Of a stretch of DNA of 64,000 nucleotides, positions 49,371 through 61,404 are shown piece by piece. Under the pieces are notes generated by a model that searched no databases, was not told the DNA's origin, and saw nothing but the letters and a program-made list of their open reading frames with translations. Source of the DNA: Okapia johnstoni (Eukaryota > Chordata > Mammalia > Artiodactyla > Giraffidae); assembly GCA_024291935.2 (NCBI GenBank), contig CM044312.1:73737001-73801000 (forward strand). The letters are read 5' to 3'. The translations under genes and the position numbers were made by a program. Each line of letters begins with the position of its first letter. Within the stretch, counting starts at the first letter, position 1.

Positions 49371-49541
49371 CTGTACTTGAAGAAAACTGGGGATCAGCAG
49401 TACAGTCTGGAGTTTCTGGAACATCAATAATATTAATGGTCAAAACATGTCTGAGGAGACCTCCAGTATCAACTATTAGTAGAAATCTTCTGAGATCAGT
49501 TTCATAATTAAAATTTTTTGTAGATGTGATTATGTCAGAAT
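49371..49541 (-). pseudogene. Cadherin exon B: C-terminal half of an EC repeat and linker
   Basis: 171 bp open throughout: two bases, 56 codons, one base. It encodes SDIITSTKNFNYETDLRRF, then a beta-strand-like FLLIVDTGG and HVLTINIIDV, then a linker PETPDCTADPQFSSST. FNYETD matches the LDYE motif of EC repeats, and INIIDV precedes the place where most cadherins have DxNDNxP. Here the linker instead has a cysteine (PETPDC), a pattern repeated in the exon at 31.0 kb. The acceptor is aactag and the donor is acag|gtatga. It joins exon 38297-38390 in phase (one base plus two bases). No disabling change was seen inside. Confidence 0.8.
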
Positions 49542-50075
49542 CTAGTTAAGATATAATCCATAAATTATAATTACTATAAGTCTATAGAAACATATTTTCT
49601 GAACTTTGAAAGATTTTAGAACTATATATTTTAATTCTTTTATAAAGAACCTAAATGGGAAATGGATGTCATATACCCAAAGTCTCACAATTAATAAGCT
49701 TGGCATGAATCTGTAATTGAAGGAAAATAAAAAAGCAGGAGGGAAAGTATTCCCAATTTTTATTTTTTCACTACCTCACAAGGAAAAGATTTAAAATGTG
49801 AAAAAATAGCAAACACTAATTTCTTTTCAAAGAAATTATTTTCCTTTCAAAAAAGAGTTATTTTCTTTTCAAATTGTTTCACAGTTCAAAATAGTATTTT
49901 TTATTAAACTGTACTTTGCTGTCAAGCAATTTCATTGAAATTTATTCCAAAGTTTACAGGGACCATAGGTCATGGAGAACATAATGTGATTGTAATATAT
50001 GTCTATTTATTGTTAGCAGAAAAGAAGCTATTTTGTGTTTTTTATATCCAACATCATTAGTTATTATGAGTTTAC

Positions 50076-50164
50076 CTAAATCATAAAATAGATTTGGTAT
50101 AATTTGGCACCAAGGCAGTCTTTATCAAGAAGATATCTTTGTTGTCAAAGAAAGCATATTGCCT
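50076..50164 (-). pseudogene. Possible cadherin exon between A and B (weak)
   Basis: An 89-bp block sits between a good acceptor (cctttacag) and a donor (tttag|gtaaac). Its length fits the phases of the neighbouring exons: one base, then 29 codons, then one base. However, that expected frame contains two stops, while another frame reads YAFFDNKDIFLIKTALVPNY without classic cadherin residues. An EC repeat needs a piece here between LLLS of exon A and SDIITSTKNF of exon B. The call rests mainly on splice borders and position and could be chance. Confidence 0.3.
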
Positions 50165-50855
50165 CTGTAAAGGTATTTTATATGTTACTAAGTATAGCTA
50201 CAACTAATTCCCTGCTGGGCCAGTCTAAAACTTGTGTGTAAAATAATTCGCTGTTTTAAGTTAAGACAAGAAAATCACGTATGGATGAAGGGAAAAAATA
50301 CACAAACACCAATGAAAATGATATTTTTTAACAGTTTTGTTATTGTGAGCTAGATTAGTTCCTTTAAATCTGGTAATTTTATGGAAATATCATCATTTGT
50401 AACAAAGAGTATCTTTTAAAGGGAGTGAAATATTTTGGATATTCTTAGAAAGCCCTGAATCTCAAAGGCTATTGAATTAGAGGTAGAAATAGTATTCTTA
50501 AATTTGGAAAAGTCACTATTATTGATAGGCAACACTTTTTAAAAGTATGCGCTAACAAATCATAGCTAATGAATTTAATATAGACAAAACGTATTCTGCA
50601 ACAAATAAATTTCTTTCAAGGTTTTGTATTTTCTTTTTCATTTTATGGAATGATGTGTCAATTACAATTAGATCATAAAAAGAAACAGTAATAACCCAAT
50701 GTAGAACTTCTTTCAAATTGAAGTAGAGGTTATGTATCCCTTCCAAATAGGAAAATAAACAATCTCAAAGTGTGCTGGTAGATGAAACCTACAGGGAATA
50801 TTAATAAATTTAACCATTGCATGGTTATTTATTATAATATTTACTAAAAAGTATC

Positions 50856-51368
50856 TTCAGTTCAGTTCAGTCACTCAGTCGTGCCTGACTCTTTGCAACC
50901 CCATGAGCTGCAGCACACCAGGCCTCCCTGTCCAACACCAACTCCTGAATCCCACCCAAACTCATATTCATTGAGTCAGTGATGCCATCCAACCATCTCT
51001 CCCTCTGTTTTCCCCTTCTCCTCCTGCCCTCAATCTTGCCCAGCATCAGAGTCTTCTCAGATGAGTCAGCTCTTCTCATCAGGTGGCCAAAGTATTGGAG
51101 TTTCAGCTTCAACATCAGACCCTCCAATGAACAACCAGGACTGATCTCCTTTAGGATGGACTGGTTGGATCTACTTGAGGTCCAACAGACTCTCAAGAGT
51201 CTTCTCCAACACCACAGTTCAAAAGTATCAATTCTTCAGCTCTCAGCTTTTGTTATAGTCTGACTCTCACATCCATACATGACCACTGGAAAAACCATAG
51301 CCTTGACTAGACGGACCTTTGTTGACAAAGTAATGTCTCTGCTTTTTAATATGGTGTCTAGGTTGGTT
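50856..51368 (-). mobile_element. BovB 3' fragment
   Basis: The tail ttcagttcagttcagtcact leads into [12 protein letters not shown] C-terminal sequence ([20 protein letters not shown] on the minus strand, 51196-50867). Truncated at about 51368. Confidence 0.9.
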
Positions 51369-51904
51369 ACAGCCATATTAATAGAAGTGAAACTTAACTG
51401 AATAATTCTCTAAGTCTCCTTGATCCCTCCAGCTCAAGAGGATTTTGGCATGAAGAATATAAAGGAGTAAGAGTTCCAGTATCAGTATTGACAATATGTC
51501 AATTTTCAGTTCAAGTTAATTGGTTGCACTCATCTAGGGACTGGTGGTTAGACTCGGTTTCAGGGCATAAACTGGTTTTTCTTTTTGAATAGATGTGAAG
51601 ACACCCTTGGAATTCAGACATAAGAGCAAACTAGGCAAAAATAGCAGATGAATCATTAAGCCAACCCACAGAATTTTGAGAAATAAAACTGTTGTTTTAA
51701 GCAACCATATTTTTGAGTGATTTATTATGCAGCAGCAGACAGTTGAAATAAAAGGCATACAAAGAGTTGGATTAAGAATTAGAAATACAACAAAGTGTCA
51801 TTTGGTTTAGGAACATTCATTGAGATACACAATCAGGAGGGGGAAAACAGAATCAGGCATAGGCCTTGGGCTCAAGAGATTAACTAGAGAAAAAAACTGC
51901 TGCA

Positions 51905-53703
51905 AGTGATAGCAAGGAAAGATAAGAAAGCCTTGCTCAGTGATCAATGTTAAGAAAGACAGGGAAATGATAGAATGGGAAAGACTAGAGATCTCTTCAA
52001 GAAAATTAGAGATACCAAGGGAAATTTTCATGCAAAGATGGGCACAATAAAGGACAGAAATGCTACGGCCCTAACAGAAGCAGAAGATATTAAGAAGAGG
52101 TGGCAAGAAACACAGAACAACTATACAACAAAGATTTGCATGACCCAGATAACCACAGTGGTGTGAGCACTCACCTAGAGCCAGACATCCTGGAATGTGA
52201 AGTCAAGTGGGCCTTAGGAAGCATCGCTATGAACAAAGCTAGTGGCGGTAATAGAATTACAGTTGAGCTATTTCAAATCCTAAAAGATGATGCTGTGAAA
52301 GTGCTGCACTCAATATGTCAGCAACTTTGGAAAACTCAGCAGTGGCCACAGAACTAGAAAAGGTCAGTATTCATTCCAATCCCAAAGAAAAGCAATGCCA
52401 AAGAATGCTCAGACTACCACACAATTGCACTCATCTCACACGCTAGTAAAGTAATGCTCAAAATTCTCCAAGCCAGGCTTCAATAGTACATGAACCGTGA
52501 ACTACCTGATGTTCAAGCTGGATTTAGAAAAGGCAGAGGAACAAGAGATCAAATTGCTAACATATGCTGGATCATAGAAAAAGTAAGAGAGTTTCAGAAA
52601 AAAATCTACTTCTGCTTTATTGACTACACCAAAGCCTTTGACTGTGTAGATCACAACAAACTGTGGAAAATTCTGAAAGAGATGGGAATACCAGACCACT
52701 TGAACTGCCTCCTGAGAAATCTGTATGCAGGTCAAGAAGCAACAGTTAGAACTGGACATGGAACAGCAGACTTGTTCCATATCAGGAAAGGAGTACATTA
52801 AGGCTGTATATTGTCACTCTGCTTGTTTAACTTATATGCAGAGTACTTCATGTGGAATCCTGGGCTGGATGAAACACAAGCTGGAATCAAGATTGTCGGG
52901 AGAAATATCAATAACCTCAGATATGCAGATGATACCACCCTTATGGCAGAATGTGAAGAAGAACTAAAGAGCCTCTTGATGAAAGTGATAGAGGAGAGTA
53001 AAAAAGCTGGCTTAAAACTCAACCTTCAGAAAACTAATATCATGGCATCTGGTCCCATCACTTCATGGCGAATAGATGGGGAAACAATGGAAACATTGGC
53101 TGACTTTATTTTTGGAGGCTCTAAAATCACTGCAGATGGTGATTGCAGCCATGCAATTGAAAGATGCTTACTCCTTGGAAGAAAAGCTATGACCTTCCCA
53201 GACAGCATACTAAAAAGCAGAGACATTACTTTACCAACTAAGGTTCATCTAGTCAAAGCTATGGTTTTTCCAGTAGTCATGTATAGATGAGAGAGTTGGA
53301 CTATTTAGAAAGCTGAGCGCCAAAGAATTGATGCTTTTGACTGTGGTGTTGGAGAAGACGCTTGAGAGTCCCTTGGACTGCAAGGAGATCCAACCAGTCC
53401 ATCCTAAAGGAAATCAGTCCTGAATATTCATTGGAAGGACTGATGCTGAAGCTGAAACTCCATATTTGGCCACCTGATGGGAAGAGCTGACTCTTTGGAA
53501 AAGACCCTGTTGCTGAGAAAGATTGAAGGAGGGGGGAGAAGCGGATGACAGAGGCTGAGATGGTTGGATGGCATCCCTGACGCAATGGACATGAGTTTGA
53601 GTAAGCTCTGTGATTTGGTGATGGACAGGGAAGCCTGGTGTGCCATAGTCCATGGGGTCGCAAAGAGCCAGACAGGACTGAGTGACTGAACTGAACTGAA
53701 CTC
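51905..53703 (+). mobile_element. BovB LINE, 5'-truncated
   Basis: Plus strand from agcaaggaaagataagaaag to the gactgaactgaactgaactc tail. It covers most of the RT region, and all motifs appear in order. Confidence 0.92.
51975..53290 (+). pseudogene. BovB reverse transcriptase remnant
   Basis: Pieces in several frames: MGKTRDLFKKIRDTKGNFHA (51975), VSTHLEPDILECEVKWALGS (52100), VQAGFRKGRGTRDQIANICW and FIDYTKAFDCVDHNKLWKIL (52490), then NLYAEYFMWNPGLDETQAG and NNLRYADDTTLMAECEEEL (52811). Stops at about 52357, at about 52487 (cttcaatagtac, Q to stop) and at about 52800 (a stop replaces the R of GVRQG) inactivate it. Catalytic motifs A and C remain. Confidence 0.88.
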
Positions 53704-53921
53704 CTGTAAAAATACATAAAAAGGGCATTTTATGAAACTGGATTCAGGATGTATACTGAAATTTCTTCCTGCAGGGAATTATTTCTTAACTAGTGCCTGA
53801 AAAATGTGAAGAGGTTGGTCACATGAAGTGAAATGAAGAAGGAAAAAGACATAATATGTGTAAAGGCACACAGGCAGAAGACAGTTTTTGCCTTAGGAAA
53901 TGTTGCACATATGTCTGTATG
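53704..53921. other. Unrecognised sequence after BovB
   Basis: No family match seen. Confidence 0.4.
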
Positions 53922-53924
53922 TGT

Positions 53925-53990
53925 GTGCTCAATCATGTCCAACTTTTTGCAACCCCATGGACTGTAGCCGCCAGGCTCCCCTTCCTTGGA
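53925..53990 (-). mobile_element. Short Bov-tA-type SINE fragment
   Basis: Antisense tgctcaatcatgtccaactt and caaccccatggactgtagcc; only the 3' end is kept. Confidence 0.75.
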
Positions 53991-56900
53991 AATACATAGC
54001 ATGTAATGAAAAGTGATTCCTTTGAATATGGAGAATTAAACAGGAACCACATCTTAAAGAAATTTGTATGTCAATTTAAAGAGTTTTCGTTTTACCTTGA
54101 AGGAATAGAACTGTCAAAGATTAAAACTGGAATAGTATTGATAAATGGTAAATGATAGATAGATAATAAATAATCAGTACTATTGATCTATTTGTACCTT
54201 AATAATTTTACCAACTCAGTGAAGGGAAAATTGTTGAATTGGTCTGGAGATAAGAAGACAAATGAGGAGGTAGTTGAAAAAATCTAGAGAAAAGTTAATG
54301 GAGAAGTAACTTAAAATAGTGATAATGGGATTTGGATGAATATACCAGATTTAAAATCCAGAGATTTTGGTGATAATCAGAGTTGGAAGGTCTGGCAAAA
54401 TGAGTCAGTATGTCATGCCTATCACACAGTTTTTGGAAAGGTAGATGGCAACAAATTTATTACATATGAAGGTGTTTGTGATGTCCTGCAAAATAGTAGA
54501 TGATAATTAGGGGTTTCAGAATTCTTTGCCTCATTGTTTGACTACTTCTGCTCTCTAGGTTACTTTAACACTGAAGTTAAAGTAGTTTGGGGGGTAAAAA
54601 ACAGTCCAGGTTTGAATAACTAAATTTAATATTAACTGTGACTATTTCAGTAAAGTAAATATATTAGTCTGAATTCTAGTCAGAGTGTTTGAGTTTGTAT
54701 ATATACATGAGGATCATCAGAATATATGTTGTAATTGTAGTCAAGAGATAGATGAGATTGCTCAGAATATGAAGTTATAGAATATGAAGAGTTTGAAGAA
54801 AAGGAAACCTTAAATAGCCTTTAAACACACATACGTGGACAAAATAAATAGAAGAAAAAATACATATCAAAAAAAAGAACATAGAGGAGGAGTTGGAAAG
54901 GCAAGACAATCAAAAGGAGGATCACAGGGATGGGGGAAACCACCAGCAGAATGTAGTGTCAAAGGAATTAAAGGTTGAAAGTGTTTCAAAAGAATAGAAT
55001 GCTACTAAGTGTTCCAAATGCCAAATTCTGTGAGATGAGGGCCAAAATATGGTATTGTATTTAACAATAAGTAGGACTGGTACATATGGTGACATGTCTC
55101 AGTGGCATGATTCATCAAAATTTACACTGAACTTTGTTCAAGAATAAACAGAGGTGCTGGAGTGGTAAAAGTACTGTAGAGAATTGTTTAAAGATGTTAG
55201 GGCAGCTGTAGGAGGAGTGAGACACTTTATAAAAGGTCAAAAGGAAGACAAAGGAAAGATACAGCAGTCAGGAGTGGATTTTTTTTAACATGGGTGGGGA
55301 GCTTAAGAGACTACTGAAAACTTAATAGAAGGGAACCAACAGAAAAGAAGAAAAAATATAAGAAAAATGGTATCAACTGTATAGCAAGATGTCTTAAGAG
55401 GGTAAAAAAGTAGAATTAAGAATAAAATTGAACTGAATGGAAGTACATGAAAGCAAGCTTACATCTTCCTTTATGAAAAGAGAGCAAAAAGACGTAGATC
55501 AGAAAGAACCATCTGTCTACATGTAATGACAGAAGGAAATTCCTTCTCATTGCTTTTATTTTCCCTCAAATACATAAGTTGGATTTATCAAAAGATTTAA
55601 CTGACTAGAAATTTTGAGATGAAACTGGAGAACATTTTAAATAGCCAAGTTGGCAATGAAAGAAAATTTGACTAAAGGAATTTTGAAGGATTACCATAAA
55701 GGATGAGTCAAGTGAAAGTTAAAGTTAATATACCATCTTATATGATTCTCTCTAACAATACTCATTAGCCCAAGTGTAGCAAGAAATATAAGCTATTGGA
55801 TTTATCTCATGTTGAGTTTTCCTGGGTAAAAGGATAGAATAACAACAAGGCAAGTTATCTAAGGATATTACCATGGAGAGATTGAAAGATGGATTCTAAT
55901 GCTACATAGAAAAGTAAAGAGGTGAATAACTGAGAGAAATAAATCAGTGGATGTGTACCCCTGGTGATGCTGATGAGACAGTACAGTAGTAAGGATAACT
56001 GAGTAAAAGAGGTGAAAAGAACATCAGAGTGAGATGTCCAAGATTAAGAGTGCAGAGTGGAATTGTTCTGGTTCCTGAAAGAAGCGCTGGCTGCAGCCAT
56101 GGGAGGGTGTGGATGGAAGTAAATTTTAAAGTCACAAGGCTTTAGGTTCCAAGGTTTACAATAGATAATGTAGAGGGGTTGTGCTTGTGGAGTGCTGGCT
56201 GGGCCATAATGTGAATATTGAAGTAAGCTAAGAGATAGTGGTAGGACTTGATATTGGGAGAAACACAGAGTGATGTATTCAAGTCCCCAGGGGTTGAGGG
56301 AGAGCGATTAGTATGTTTGGTAAGGAGCCAAATGTCCTGAGCTCTTAATGAGCAAGGGAGTTTCCGGAGAGTATTGGAATAATGGTAGGAATCAGCTTGG
56401 AGAATGAGAAGAATGCTGAATTCCCAGTTGGTGAACCAGAGATATGAGATGTGTGGGAGAATGAGTAACATCAGCTTGAGGCATGCTGTGATTGTCCTAC
56501 AAATAAACAAAGTTCAGTTTAAGCAAGAGGTAGAGAAATGTCACAAAATAAATTGAAAAGAAAGAGACTTATTTGTTTGTTTGTTTGCCGCATAATGGGG
56601 ATTTCACAATCCATAATTGAAAGGTGTGAGAATGTAAGAAGAATGTGAGGTTAGATTAGGGGAGAGGAAGCCTGGAGTTGTATGGAGATGAAAATAGAAA
56701 AAAGAAGAGGATAAACATATATTTGTTTATCTTAGGCAATTACCAAGGATAGCAGGGATATGAGAAATAGGGAATTTAAGTGGATACACATTTTTCATCT
56801 ATTTAGGTTCAGATATTTCCATATTATTAAGGAAGCAGTGTATAAAGACAATGAGGAATTCTTCTGGGATTCTAGCCAAGTTTTGTGATGTCACTCCCAG

Positions 56901-58145
56901 CAAAGGTCATTTTTTTTTTTAATACTTTACGACCAAGTGGCAGGCAATCAGGAAGCCTAAGGAGGTGGGCATTATTATAGTCTGACTATAAGGAATCAGA
57001 GCTCTCCCACCAAAGGAAGTCTTCCAGTATCTTATACCTTGTAGCAGAGAAGTGGAGGGTCTAGGATTATTCAGATATTATTCAAAATTTGGAGATTTTG
57101 AGCAAAGTCTTAGTTATTGAGAAGTGAGTAGGCAAGTCAACATCATTTAGTATCGACTTCTGCAGAAAGAGGCGAGGCTTGTTATCAAAGTGTGGTACTG
57201 TACTGAGCCACAAGCCTCATGGTCAAGTGAAGTGAAGTTATGCAGTGAGTGAGACCAAAAAAAAACCTGTCTATTCTTGTTTTCAAAACCATTTTCTTAA
57301 ATTTATAAAAATCATGTCTGGCAATATTTTAACATTTCCTGAGCATACCACACAAATATATACACAATATTGCCACTGTTTGAAGTGTAGAAAACAACTA
57401 TGCTATTTTAGGTCTCGGTTTAGAATTATTATATATAGTTAATTGCACTTAGCTAGAGAAATCATAACCTGAGTAAAGAGCAACCTGGTGAGAAAACAAG
57501 TGGACCCTATTTCGGAGGAATTCAGAAAAAAACATTTGTATTTATGACCGATCCTGGTTGAATTATGATTGTAAAAGCAAAGGGTTTTTTAATTTGGATT
57601 TTAACTGAGAGATACCATTCTGCTTTTTCTTTGAACTTATTGAGGACCTACTGTGTAGGCCACCGCTTTGGCTCAGGGTACTATGGGCAACACAAAGCAC
57701 AACATGTATTTCCTGTCTTAACTGACTCATTTATTAATTCTTCCTTTTAAGAAACTTTTCAATTCACTTGGCCAGAATTTTTAAAAGTTATTTTCTTGAA
57801 ATTAATGCAAAATATATATTCTGGATCATTTTTGTTATTACTCAAAGAACACTTTTTCTCTGAAAAGCATAGGATGACTCTCATGAGAATTTAATAACCA
57901 AAGTTTTTATTTTTTTTAAAAAATGTTTGTGGCAAAACTGGAATTGTGAATCAGGGCAGTAACAAGAAGCTTCTCTAGAAATTTTGTTTATATAACTATC
58001 TGCAGCAGGTTTTAACCAAGAAATCTAATATAACACTTAGGTTTAATTAAATATTTTTCTTTAAACTCTGAATCTTAAAAGCCTAAAATAAATAAATAAT
58101 GCTGAAATTCTTTACTTGTGTCAATGATAAAATCCTTTGTTTTAC
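53991..58145. other. Long purine-rich stretch without recognised genes or repeats
   Basis: 4.1 kb with only short frames. From about 54.2 to 57.2 kb the plus strand is rich in A and G (many gaagag, ggaga words). It may be an old, unrecognised repeat. I found no supporting motif and no further cadherin exon. Confidence 0.45.
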
Positions 58146-58284
58146 TCAGAAAGCAATAAGACATCTGCTTTTCCAGCTACATATTTGTCATAAGCTCTAC
58201 TTAGTTGTGTCCCAGGAAGCATGTTTTCAGGCAAATACACTGGGTTAATTAAGATCTGAATTTCTGCTGCAGTGTGTGAAAACA
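58146..58284 (-). pseudogene. Cadherin exon A: N-terminal half of the first visible EC repeat
   Basis: A block of 139 bp reads as 45 full codons with two bases spare at each end. It includes ILINPVYLPENMLPGTQLSR, AYDKYVAGKADV and ends LLLS. The PEN motif and the following GTQL stretch are the classic start of an EC repeat, where the glutamate of PEN binds calcium. The acceptor is a pyrimidine tract ending ttctctttag, and the donor is ga|gtaaaa. There is no upstream methionine inside the exon, so it is an internal exon or one following a separate signal-peptide exon. No stop or frameshift lies inside it. It is the highest-coordinate piece I recognise and hence the most N-terminal. Confidence 0.75.
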
Positions 58285-60438
58285 CTAAAGAGAAAACACA
58301 GGTTTTAAATAAAATGAAAAATATTAAAATGAACACTTTATCAGTAATTATTTCACATATTTGTCCCTATAAATTACATTTACAAGTGAAATTGTAATTT
58401 TGACATAAAATTTAATCTAAAACTAAGTCAATTTTTTTTTCTTTTAGCTCATTTAAATATTGTTCTGTGGTATACTATGCGGAGCAAAACTAAGAAAAAT
58501 TTGAGATACCAGCTTTACTACAATTTTATTTTAGACCTTCGTTGGAAACTATAATATAGAATGGTTATTTCTGTTAAAAGCCAGTTTCGTTAATTCCTTG
58601 CTCTAGCTTATTTATCTTTTCCATCAAATCATTTTGCATATTTGAATAAGCTGTATTTTTCATGTAAAAGTTTGTTATATTTTATTTCAAAATGCTAGTT
58701 GAAAAAAATCAGTGAAACATCCTTTCTGCATTATTTTTTTTAGTTATTTTTTATTGCTTTTATTTCTGTTAGGAAAAAGAGGCTCTGTTTTTGCTTAAGT
58801 TGTGACTCACTGTAAATTGTGTTATGCTGCATCTCTAGAGCAAAAAGCAGAAATAGCCATAACCTGTAACTTACTCCCAGAGTATGTAGTGTGACTAAAT
58901 GGCAATGTAAATGATATTAAAATAGCACAATATTAAAACAATGGTTAAATTAAATATTTTATATAATTTTTGTATATAATAGAGTTTTTATATAGCAAAT
59001 TACTCTAGGGAAAAGAGGACTGTAAAGGTAAAAAATAATACCAAAAGTATAGTCTTGTTTGAAATAATCAAAGAATAAGTCTTGAGTTTTCTTTTTCATT
59101 TAAATATACAAACATACACACACAAGAAGAGATAGAGTGAGAATGAGTGAGAGAAAATAATATTCAGTGATTGAAAAGGATCTCAGAAGGGATTCAAATT
59201 CCTTAACTAACATTTAACCTTAACTTTCCTAAGAGCTAAGGAAACATCAGAAGTTAAACAAACCTGTGTGCATTAATAAAGTCTTAAAGATGTTCATGTC
59301 TAGACCTGCTTCCCTAATCCCTATAGCAATACCTACTAACAAATGTATGGCTTTGACTATTTATACAAATTCACTCTTTCCTAGAATTTAAGCCAACATA
59401 TTAATAAATTATTACTCAACATTGAAACCAATAATGTTATTTTGTTTAACTGAGTGATTAAGCACACAGGTCATACTTCAGCTTGTGTTTCTGTTTCCCA
59501 TATATATCGATGAGAATATTATCAGCAAAGCCAAGATCATTGTGTTAACATCAATTTAAATTACAAGTATTTGAATTAGAGGTGAGGTATCCTAAGGAGA
59601 TTTTTTGTCAAGCAGTCCAAGTGATTTGCAACTTAATCCCTCTTTACCTAGAAGAAAGTGCTCTATAATAGGAAAAATAATTATTTCTAACATGACTCCG
59701 TATATATTTTTATACCCTAAGACAATTCAGTCAACATGTATTTCTGAGTGCCACTACCAATGGTCTCAGTACCTGTTGATGTCTGAGGAGCTCCAGAGAT
59801 GAGCAAGAACCATTCTTAAGTTTTCTGTTACCTAGCAAAGATAATGGAGGGCTAAAAATAGCTACACAGCAGCAGAGTGGGTGATATGTTTCAGTAAAAT
59901 AGTTACAAAATTCAGGAGAGGGAGGAGACACTTCCAAAAAGGGGAATAAGAAGACAGCTTCAAGGAGGAGGTGACTTCTACAAAATGAGACTGTTAAGCA
60001 TCAGAGTCTTTTGATCTTACCAGTAAAATGGTTTCAGTGGGTATCTATCAATATATGTACTTTTATATATTTATAAAGTATTTATATCAAACGTGGCATA
60101 ATATATAATATGCTATAAAATATAAATAAAAATTAGAATAAATTTAAAAGAATGATATAACATAATGATATAATGATATATATAATGATATAATATATAT
60201 AATGATATAATGTAATATAATGAAGATTTCCATATACTGTTATGCATAATGTATTATACTGATCATAAATATTATTGTAATGCAAAATTACATGAATATG
60301 CTAGAATAAAAAGCTTTTCTCTCTTTAAAATATTATAAATAACATGATGTAAATTACTTTTCATGATTTTATTAATAATATTTCTTAATGAGGTGAAGAA
60401 TCAGCTAGAGAAATCAAATAATATTTCTTTAAACTTAT
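58285..60438. other. AT-rich sequence upstream of cadherin exon A
   Basis: No promoter, CpG island or first exon recognised. It includes the ATATAATG repeat at 60148-60224. Confidence 0.45.
60148..60224. repeat. (ATATAATG)-like imperfect tandem repeat
   Basis: aatgatataa / atataatgatat units recur about seven times with variation. Confidence 0.85.
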
Positions 60439-60708
60439 TCGGAGAAGGCAATGGCAACCCACTCCAGTACTCTTGCCTGGAAAATCCCATGGACGGAGGA
60501 GCCTGGTAGGCTGCAGTCCATGGGGTCGCTAAGAGTCGGACACGACTGAGCGACTTCACTTTCACTTTTCCTTTCATGCACTGGAGAAGGAAATGGCAAC
60601 CCACTCCAGTGTTCTTGCCTGGAGAATCCCAGGGATGGGGGAGCCTGGTGGTTTGCGATCTATGGGGTTGCACAGAGTCAGACATGACTGAAGCAACTTA
60701 GCAGCAGC
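60439..60708 (+). mobile_element. Bov-A2-type SINE dimer
   Basis: Two copies of ggcaacccactccagt...cctggaaaatcccatgg...gtcggacacgactgagc, the second starting at about 60583, without the tRNA head. Arrangement as in Bov-A2. Confidence 0.88.
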
Positions 60709-61404
60709 AAACTCCTTATTAATCATACAAGATACATTTGACATATTAAACTCTTATTTTATATAAAGTATATAAATATAATGTTGATTGTTATTTAATA
60801 ATACTTAAGAGTGAGAGCAAATGAATATGCTTCATTATTATTGACAATCCAATTTTTGCATTTTGTGATATATTCAGAGCCAGGGTCAGTGTTCAATTTA
60901 TATTTAACTTGGTGGTTGTTAAAGATGGAAAAGATGCTATAGATGCCTCGCAAAAATGTGTAGCCTTGCAAATATGTGTAGAACTAAATGGATGAGGTAT
61001 ATCATTTTGTAGTTAAAATATCATGAAGTCATTTTTTAGTTTTATCTGCCAGTTCCCAAAAGTATTGAATATTGACAGTATAAAATATTCTTAATCTTTG
61101 ATGCAAATCTGATCATATTTCAGACTAATAGAACAGTATTGCATTTTACATTCTTTAAGCAATTAGTTAAAATGTGTTGAGTCTTTTCATGTGGAATAGT
61201 TTTAAACTGAACAGAAAATTCTGTTTTCCCGTACAAGTGGGCTGACATAAGAACTTTTGTGGGTGGCGTGCTTTCAGTGATTTGAATCATAGAATGATGG
61301 AAACATTTACAAACGCATCTCCATAGCTTGAGTTTTTTTCAGAAAGCAGTTGCTTTCTTATTCATCACCAAATGCCACATTTATCTTTAAGGGACTGATA
61401 AAAT
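60709..61404. other. No recognised feature
   Basis: AT-rich spacer. Confidence 0.45.

Larger units (their letters stand above)
13863..58284 (-). pseudogene. Decayed multi-exon cadherin-related gene (unitary pseudogene candidate)
   Basis: At least ten short blocks on the minus strand encode successive parts of extracellular cadherin (EC) repeats, which mediate calcium-dependent cell adhesion at the plasma membrane. Seen directly: typical EC pieces such as VYLPENMLPGTQL, RVTATDEEPSNGD, DPLDFDSGYH, ARDPDPEQEVE and SLDYETNPK; AG acceptors and GT donors at block edges; and matching codon phase across the junctions 49.4/38.4, 36.4/34.6 and 31.0/26.1 kb. About four to five EC repeats are represented. 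No transmembrane or cytoplasmic part and no certain start exon were seen, so the locus may extend beyond the window on the low-coordinate side. The exons at 38.3, 31.0 and 23.5 kb contain frame changes, and one exon expected between 23.5 and 14.0 kb was not found. Inference: a gene that lost function with its introns retained. The family resembles CDHR-type cadherins. From memory, rodents keep cadherin-related genes that are pseudogenes in human (CDHR17/CDHR18 type), which is a possible but unverified identity. Confidence 0.8.

Noticed and set aside
56142..56510. 122-codon minus-strand frame in the purine-rich stretch
   Set aside because: Length is compatible with chance in A/G-rich DNA. No cadherin motif or consistent splice border was seen.
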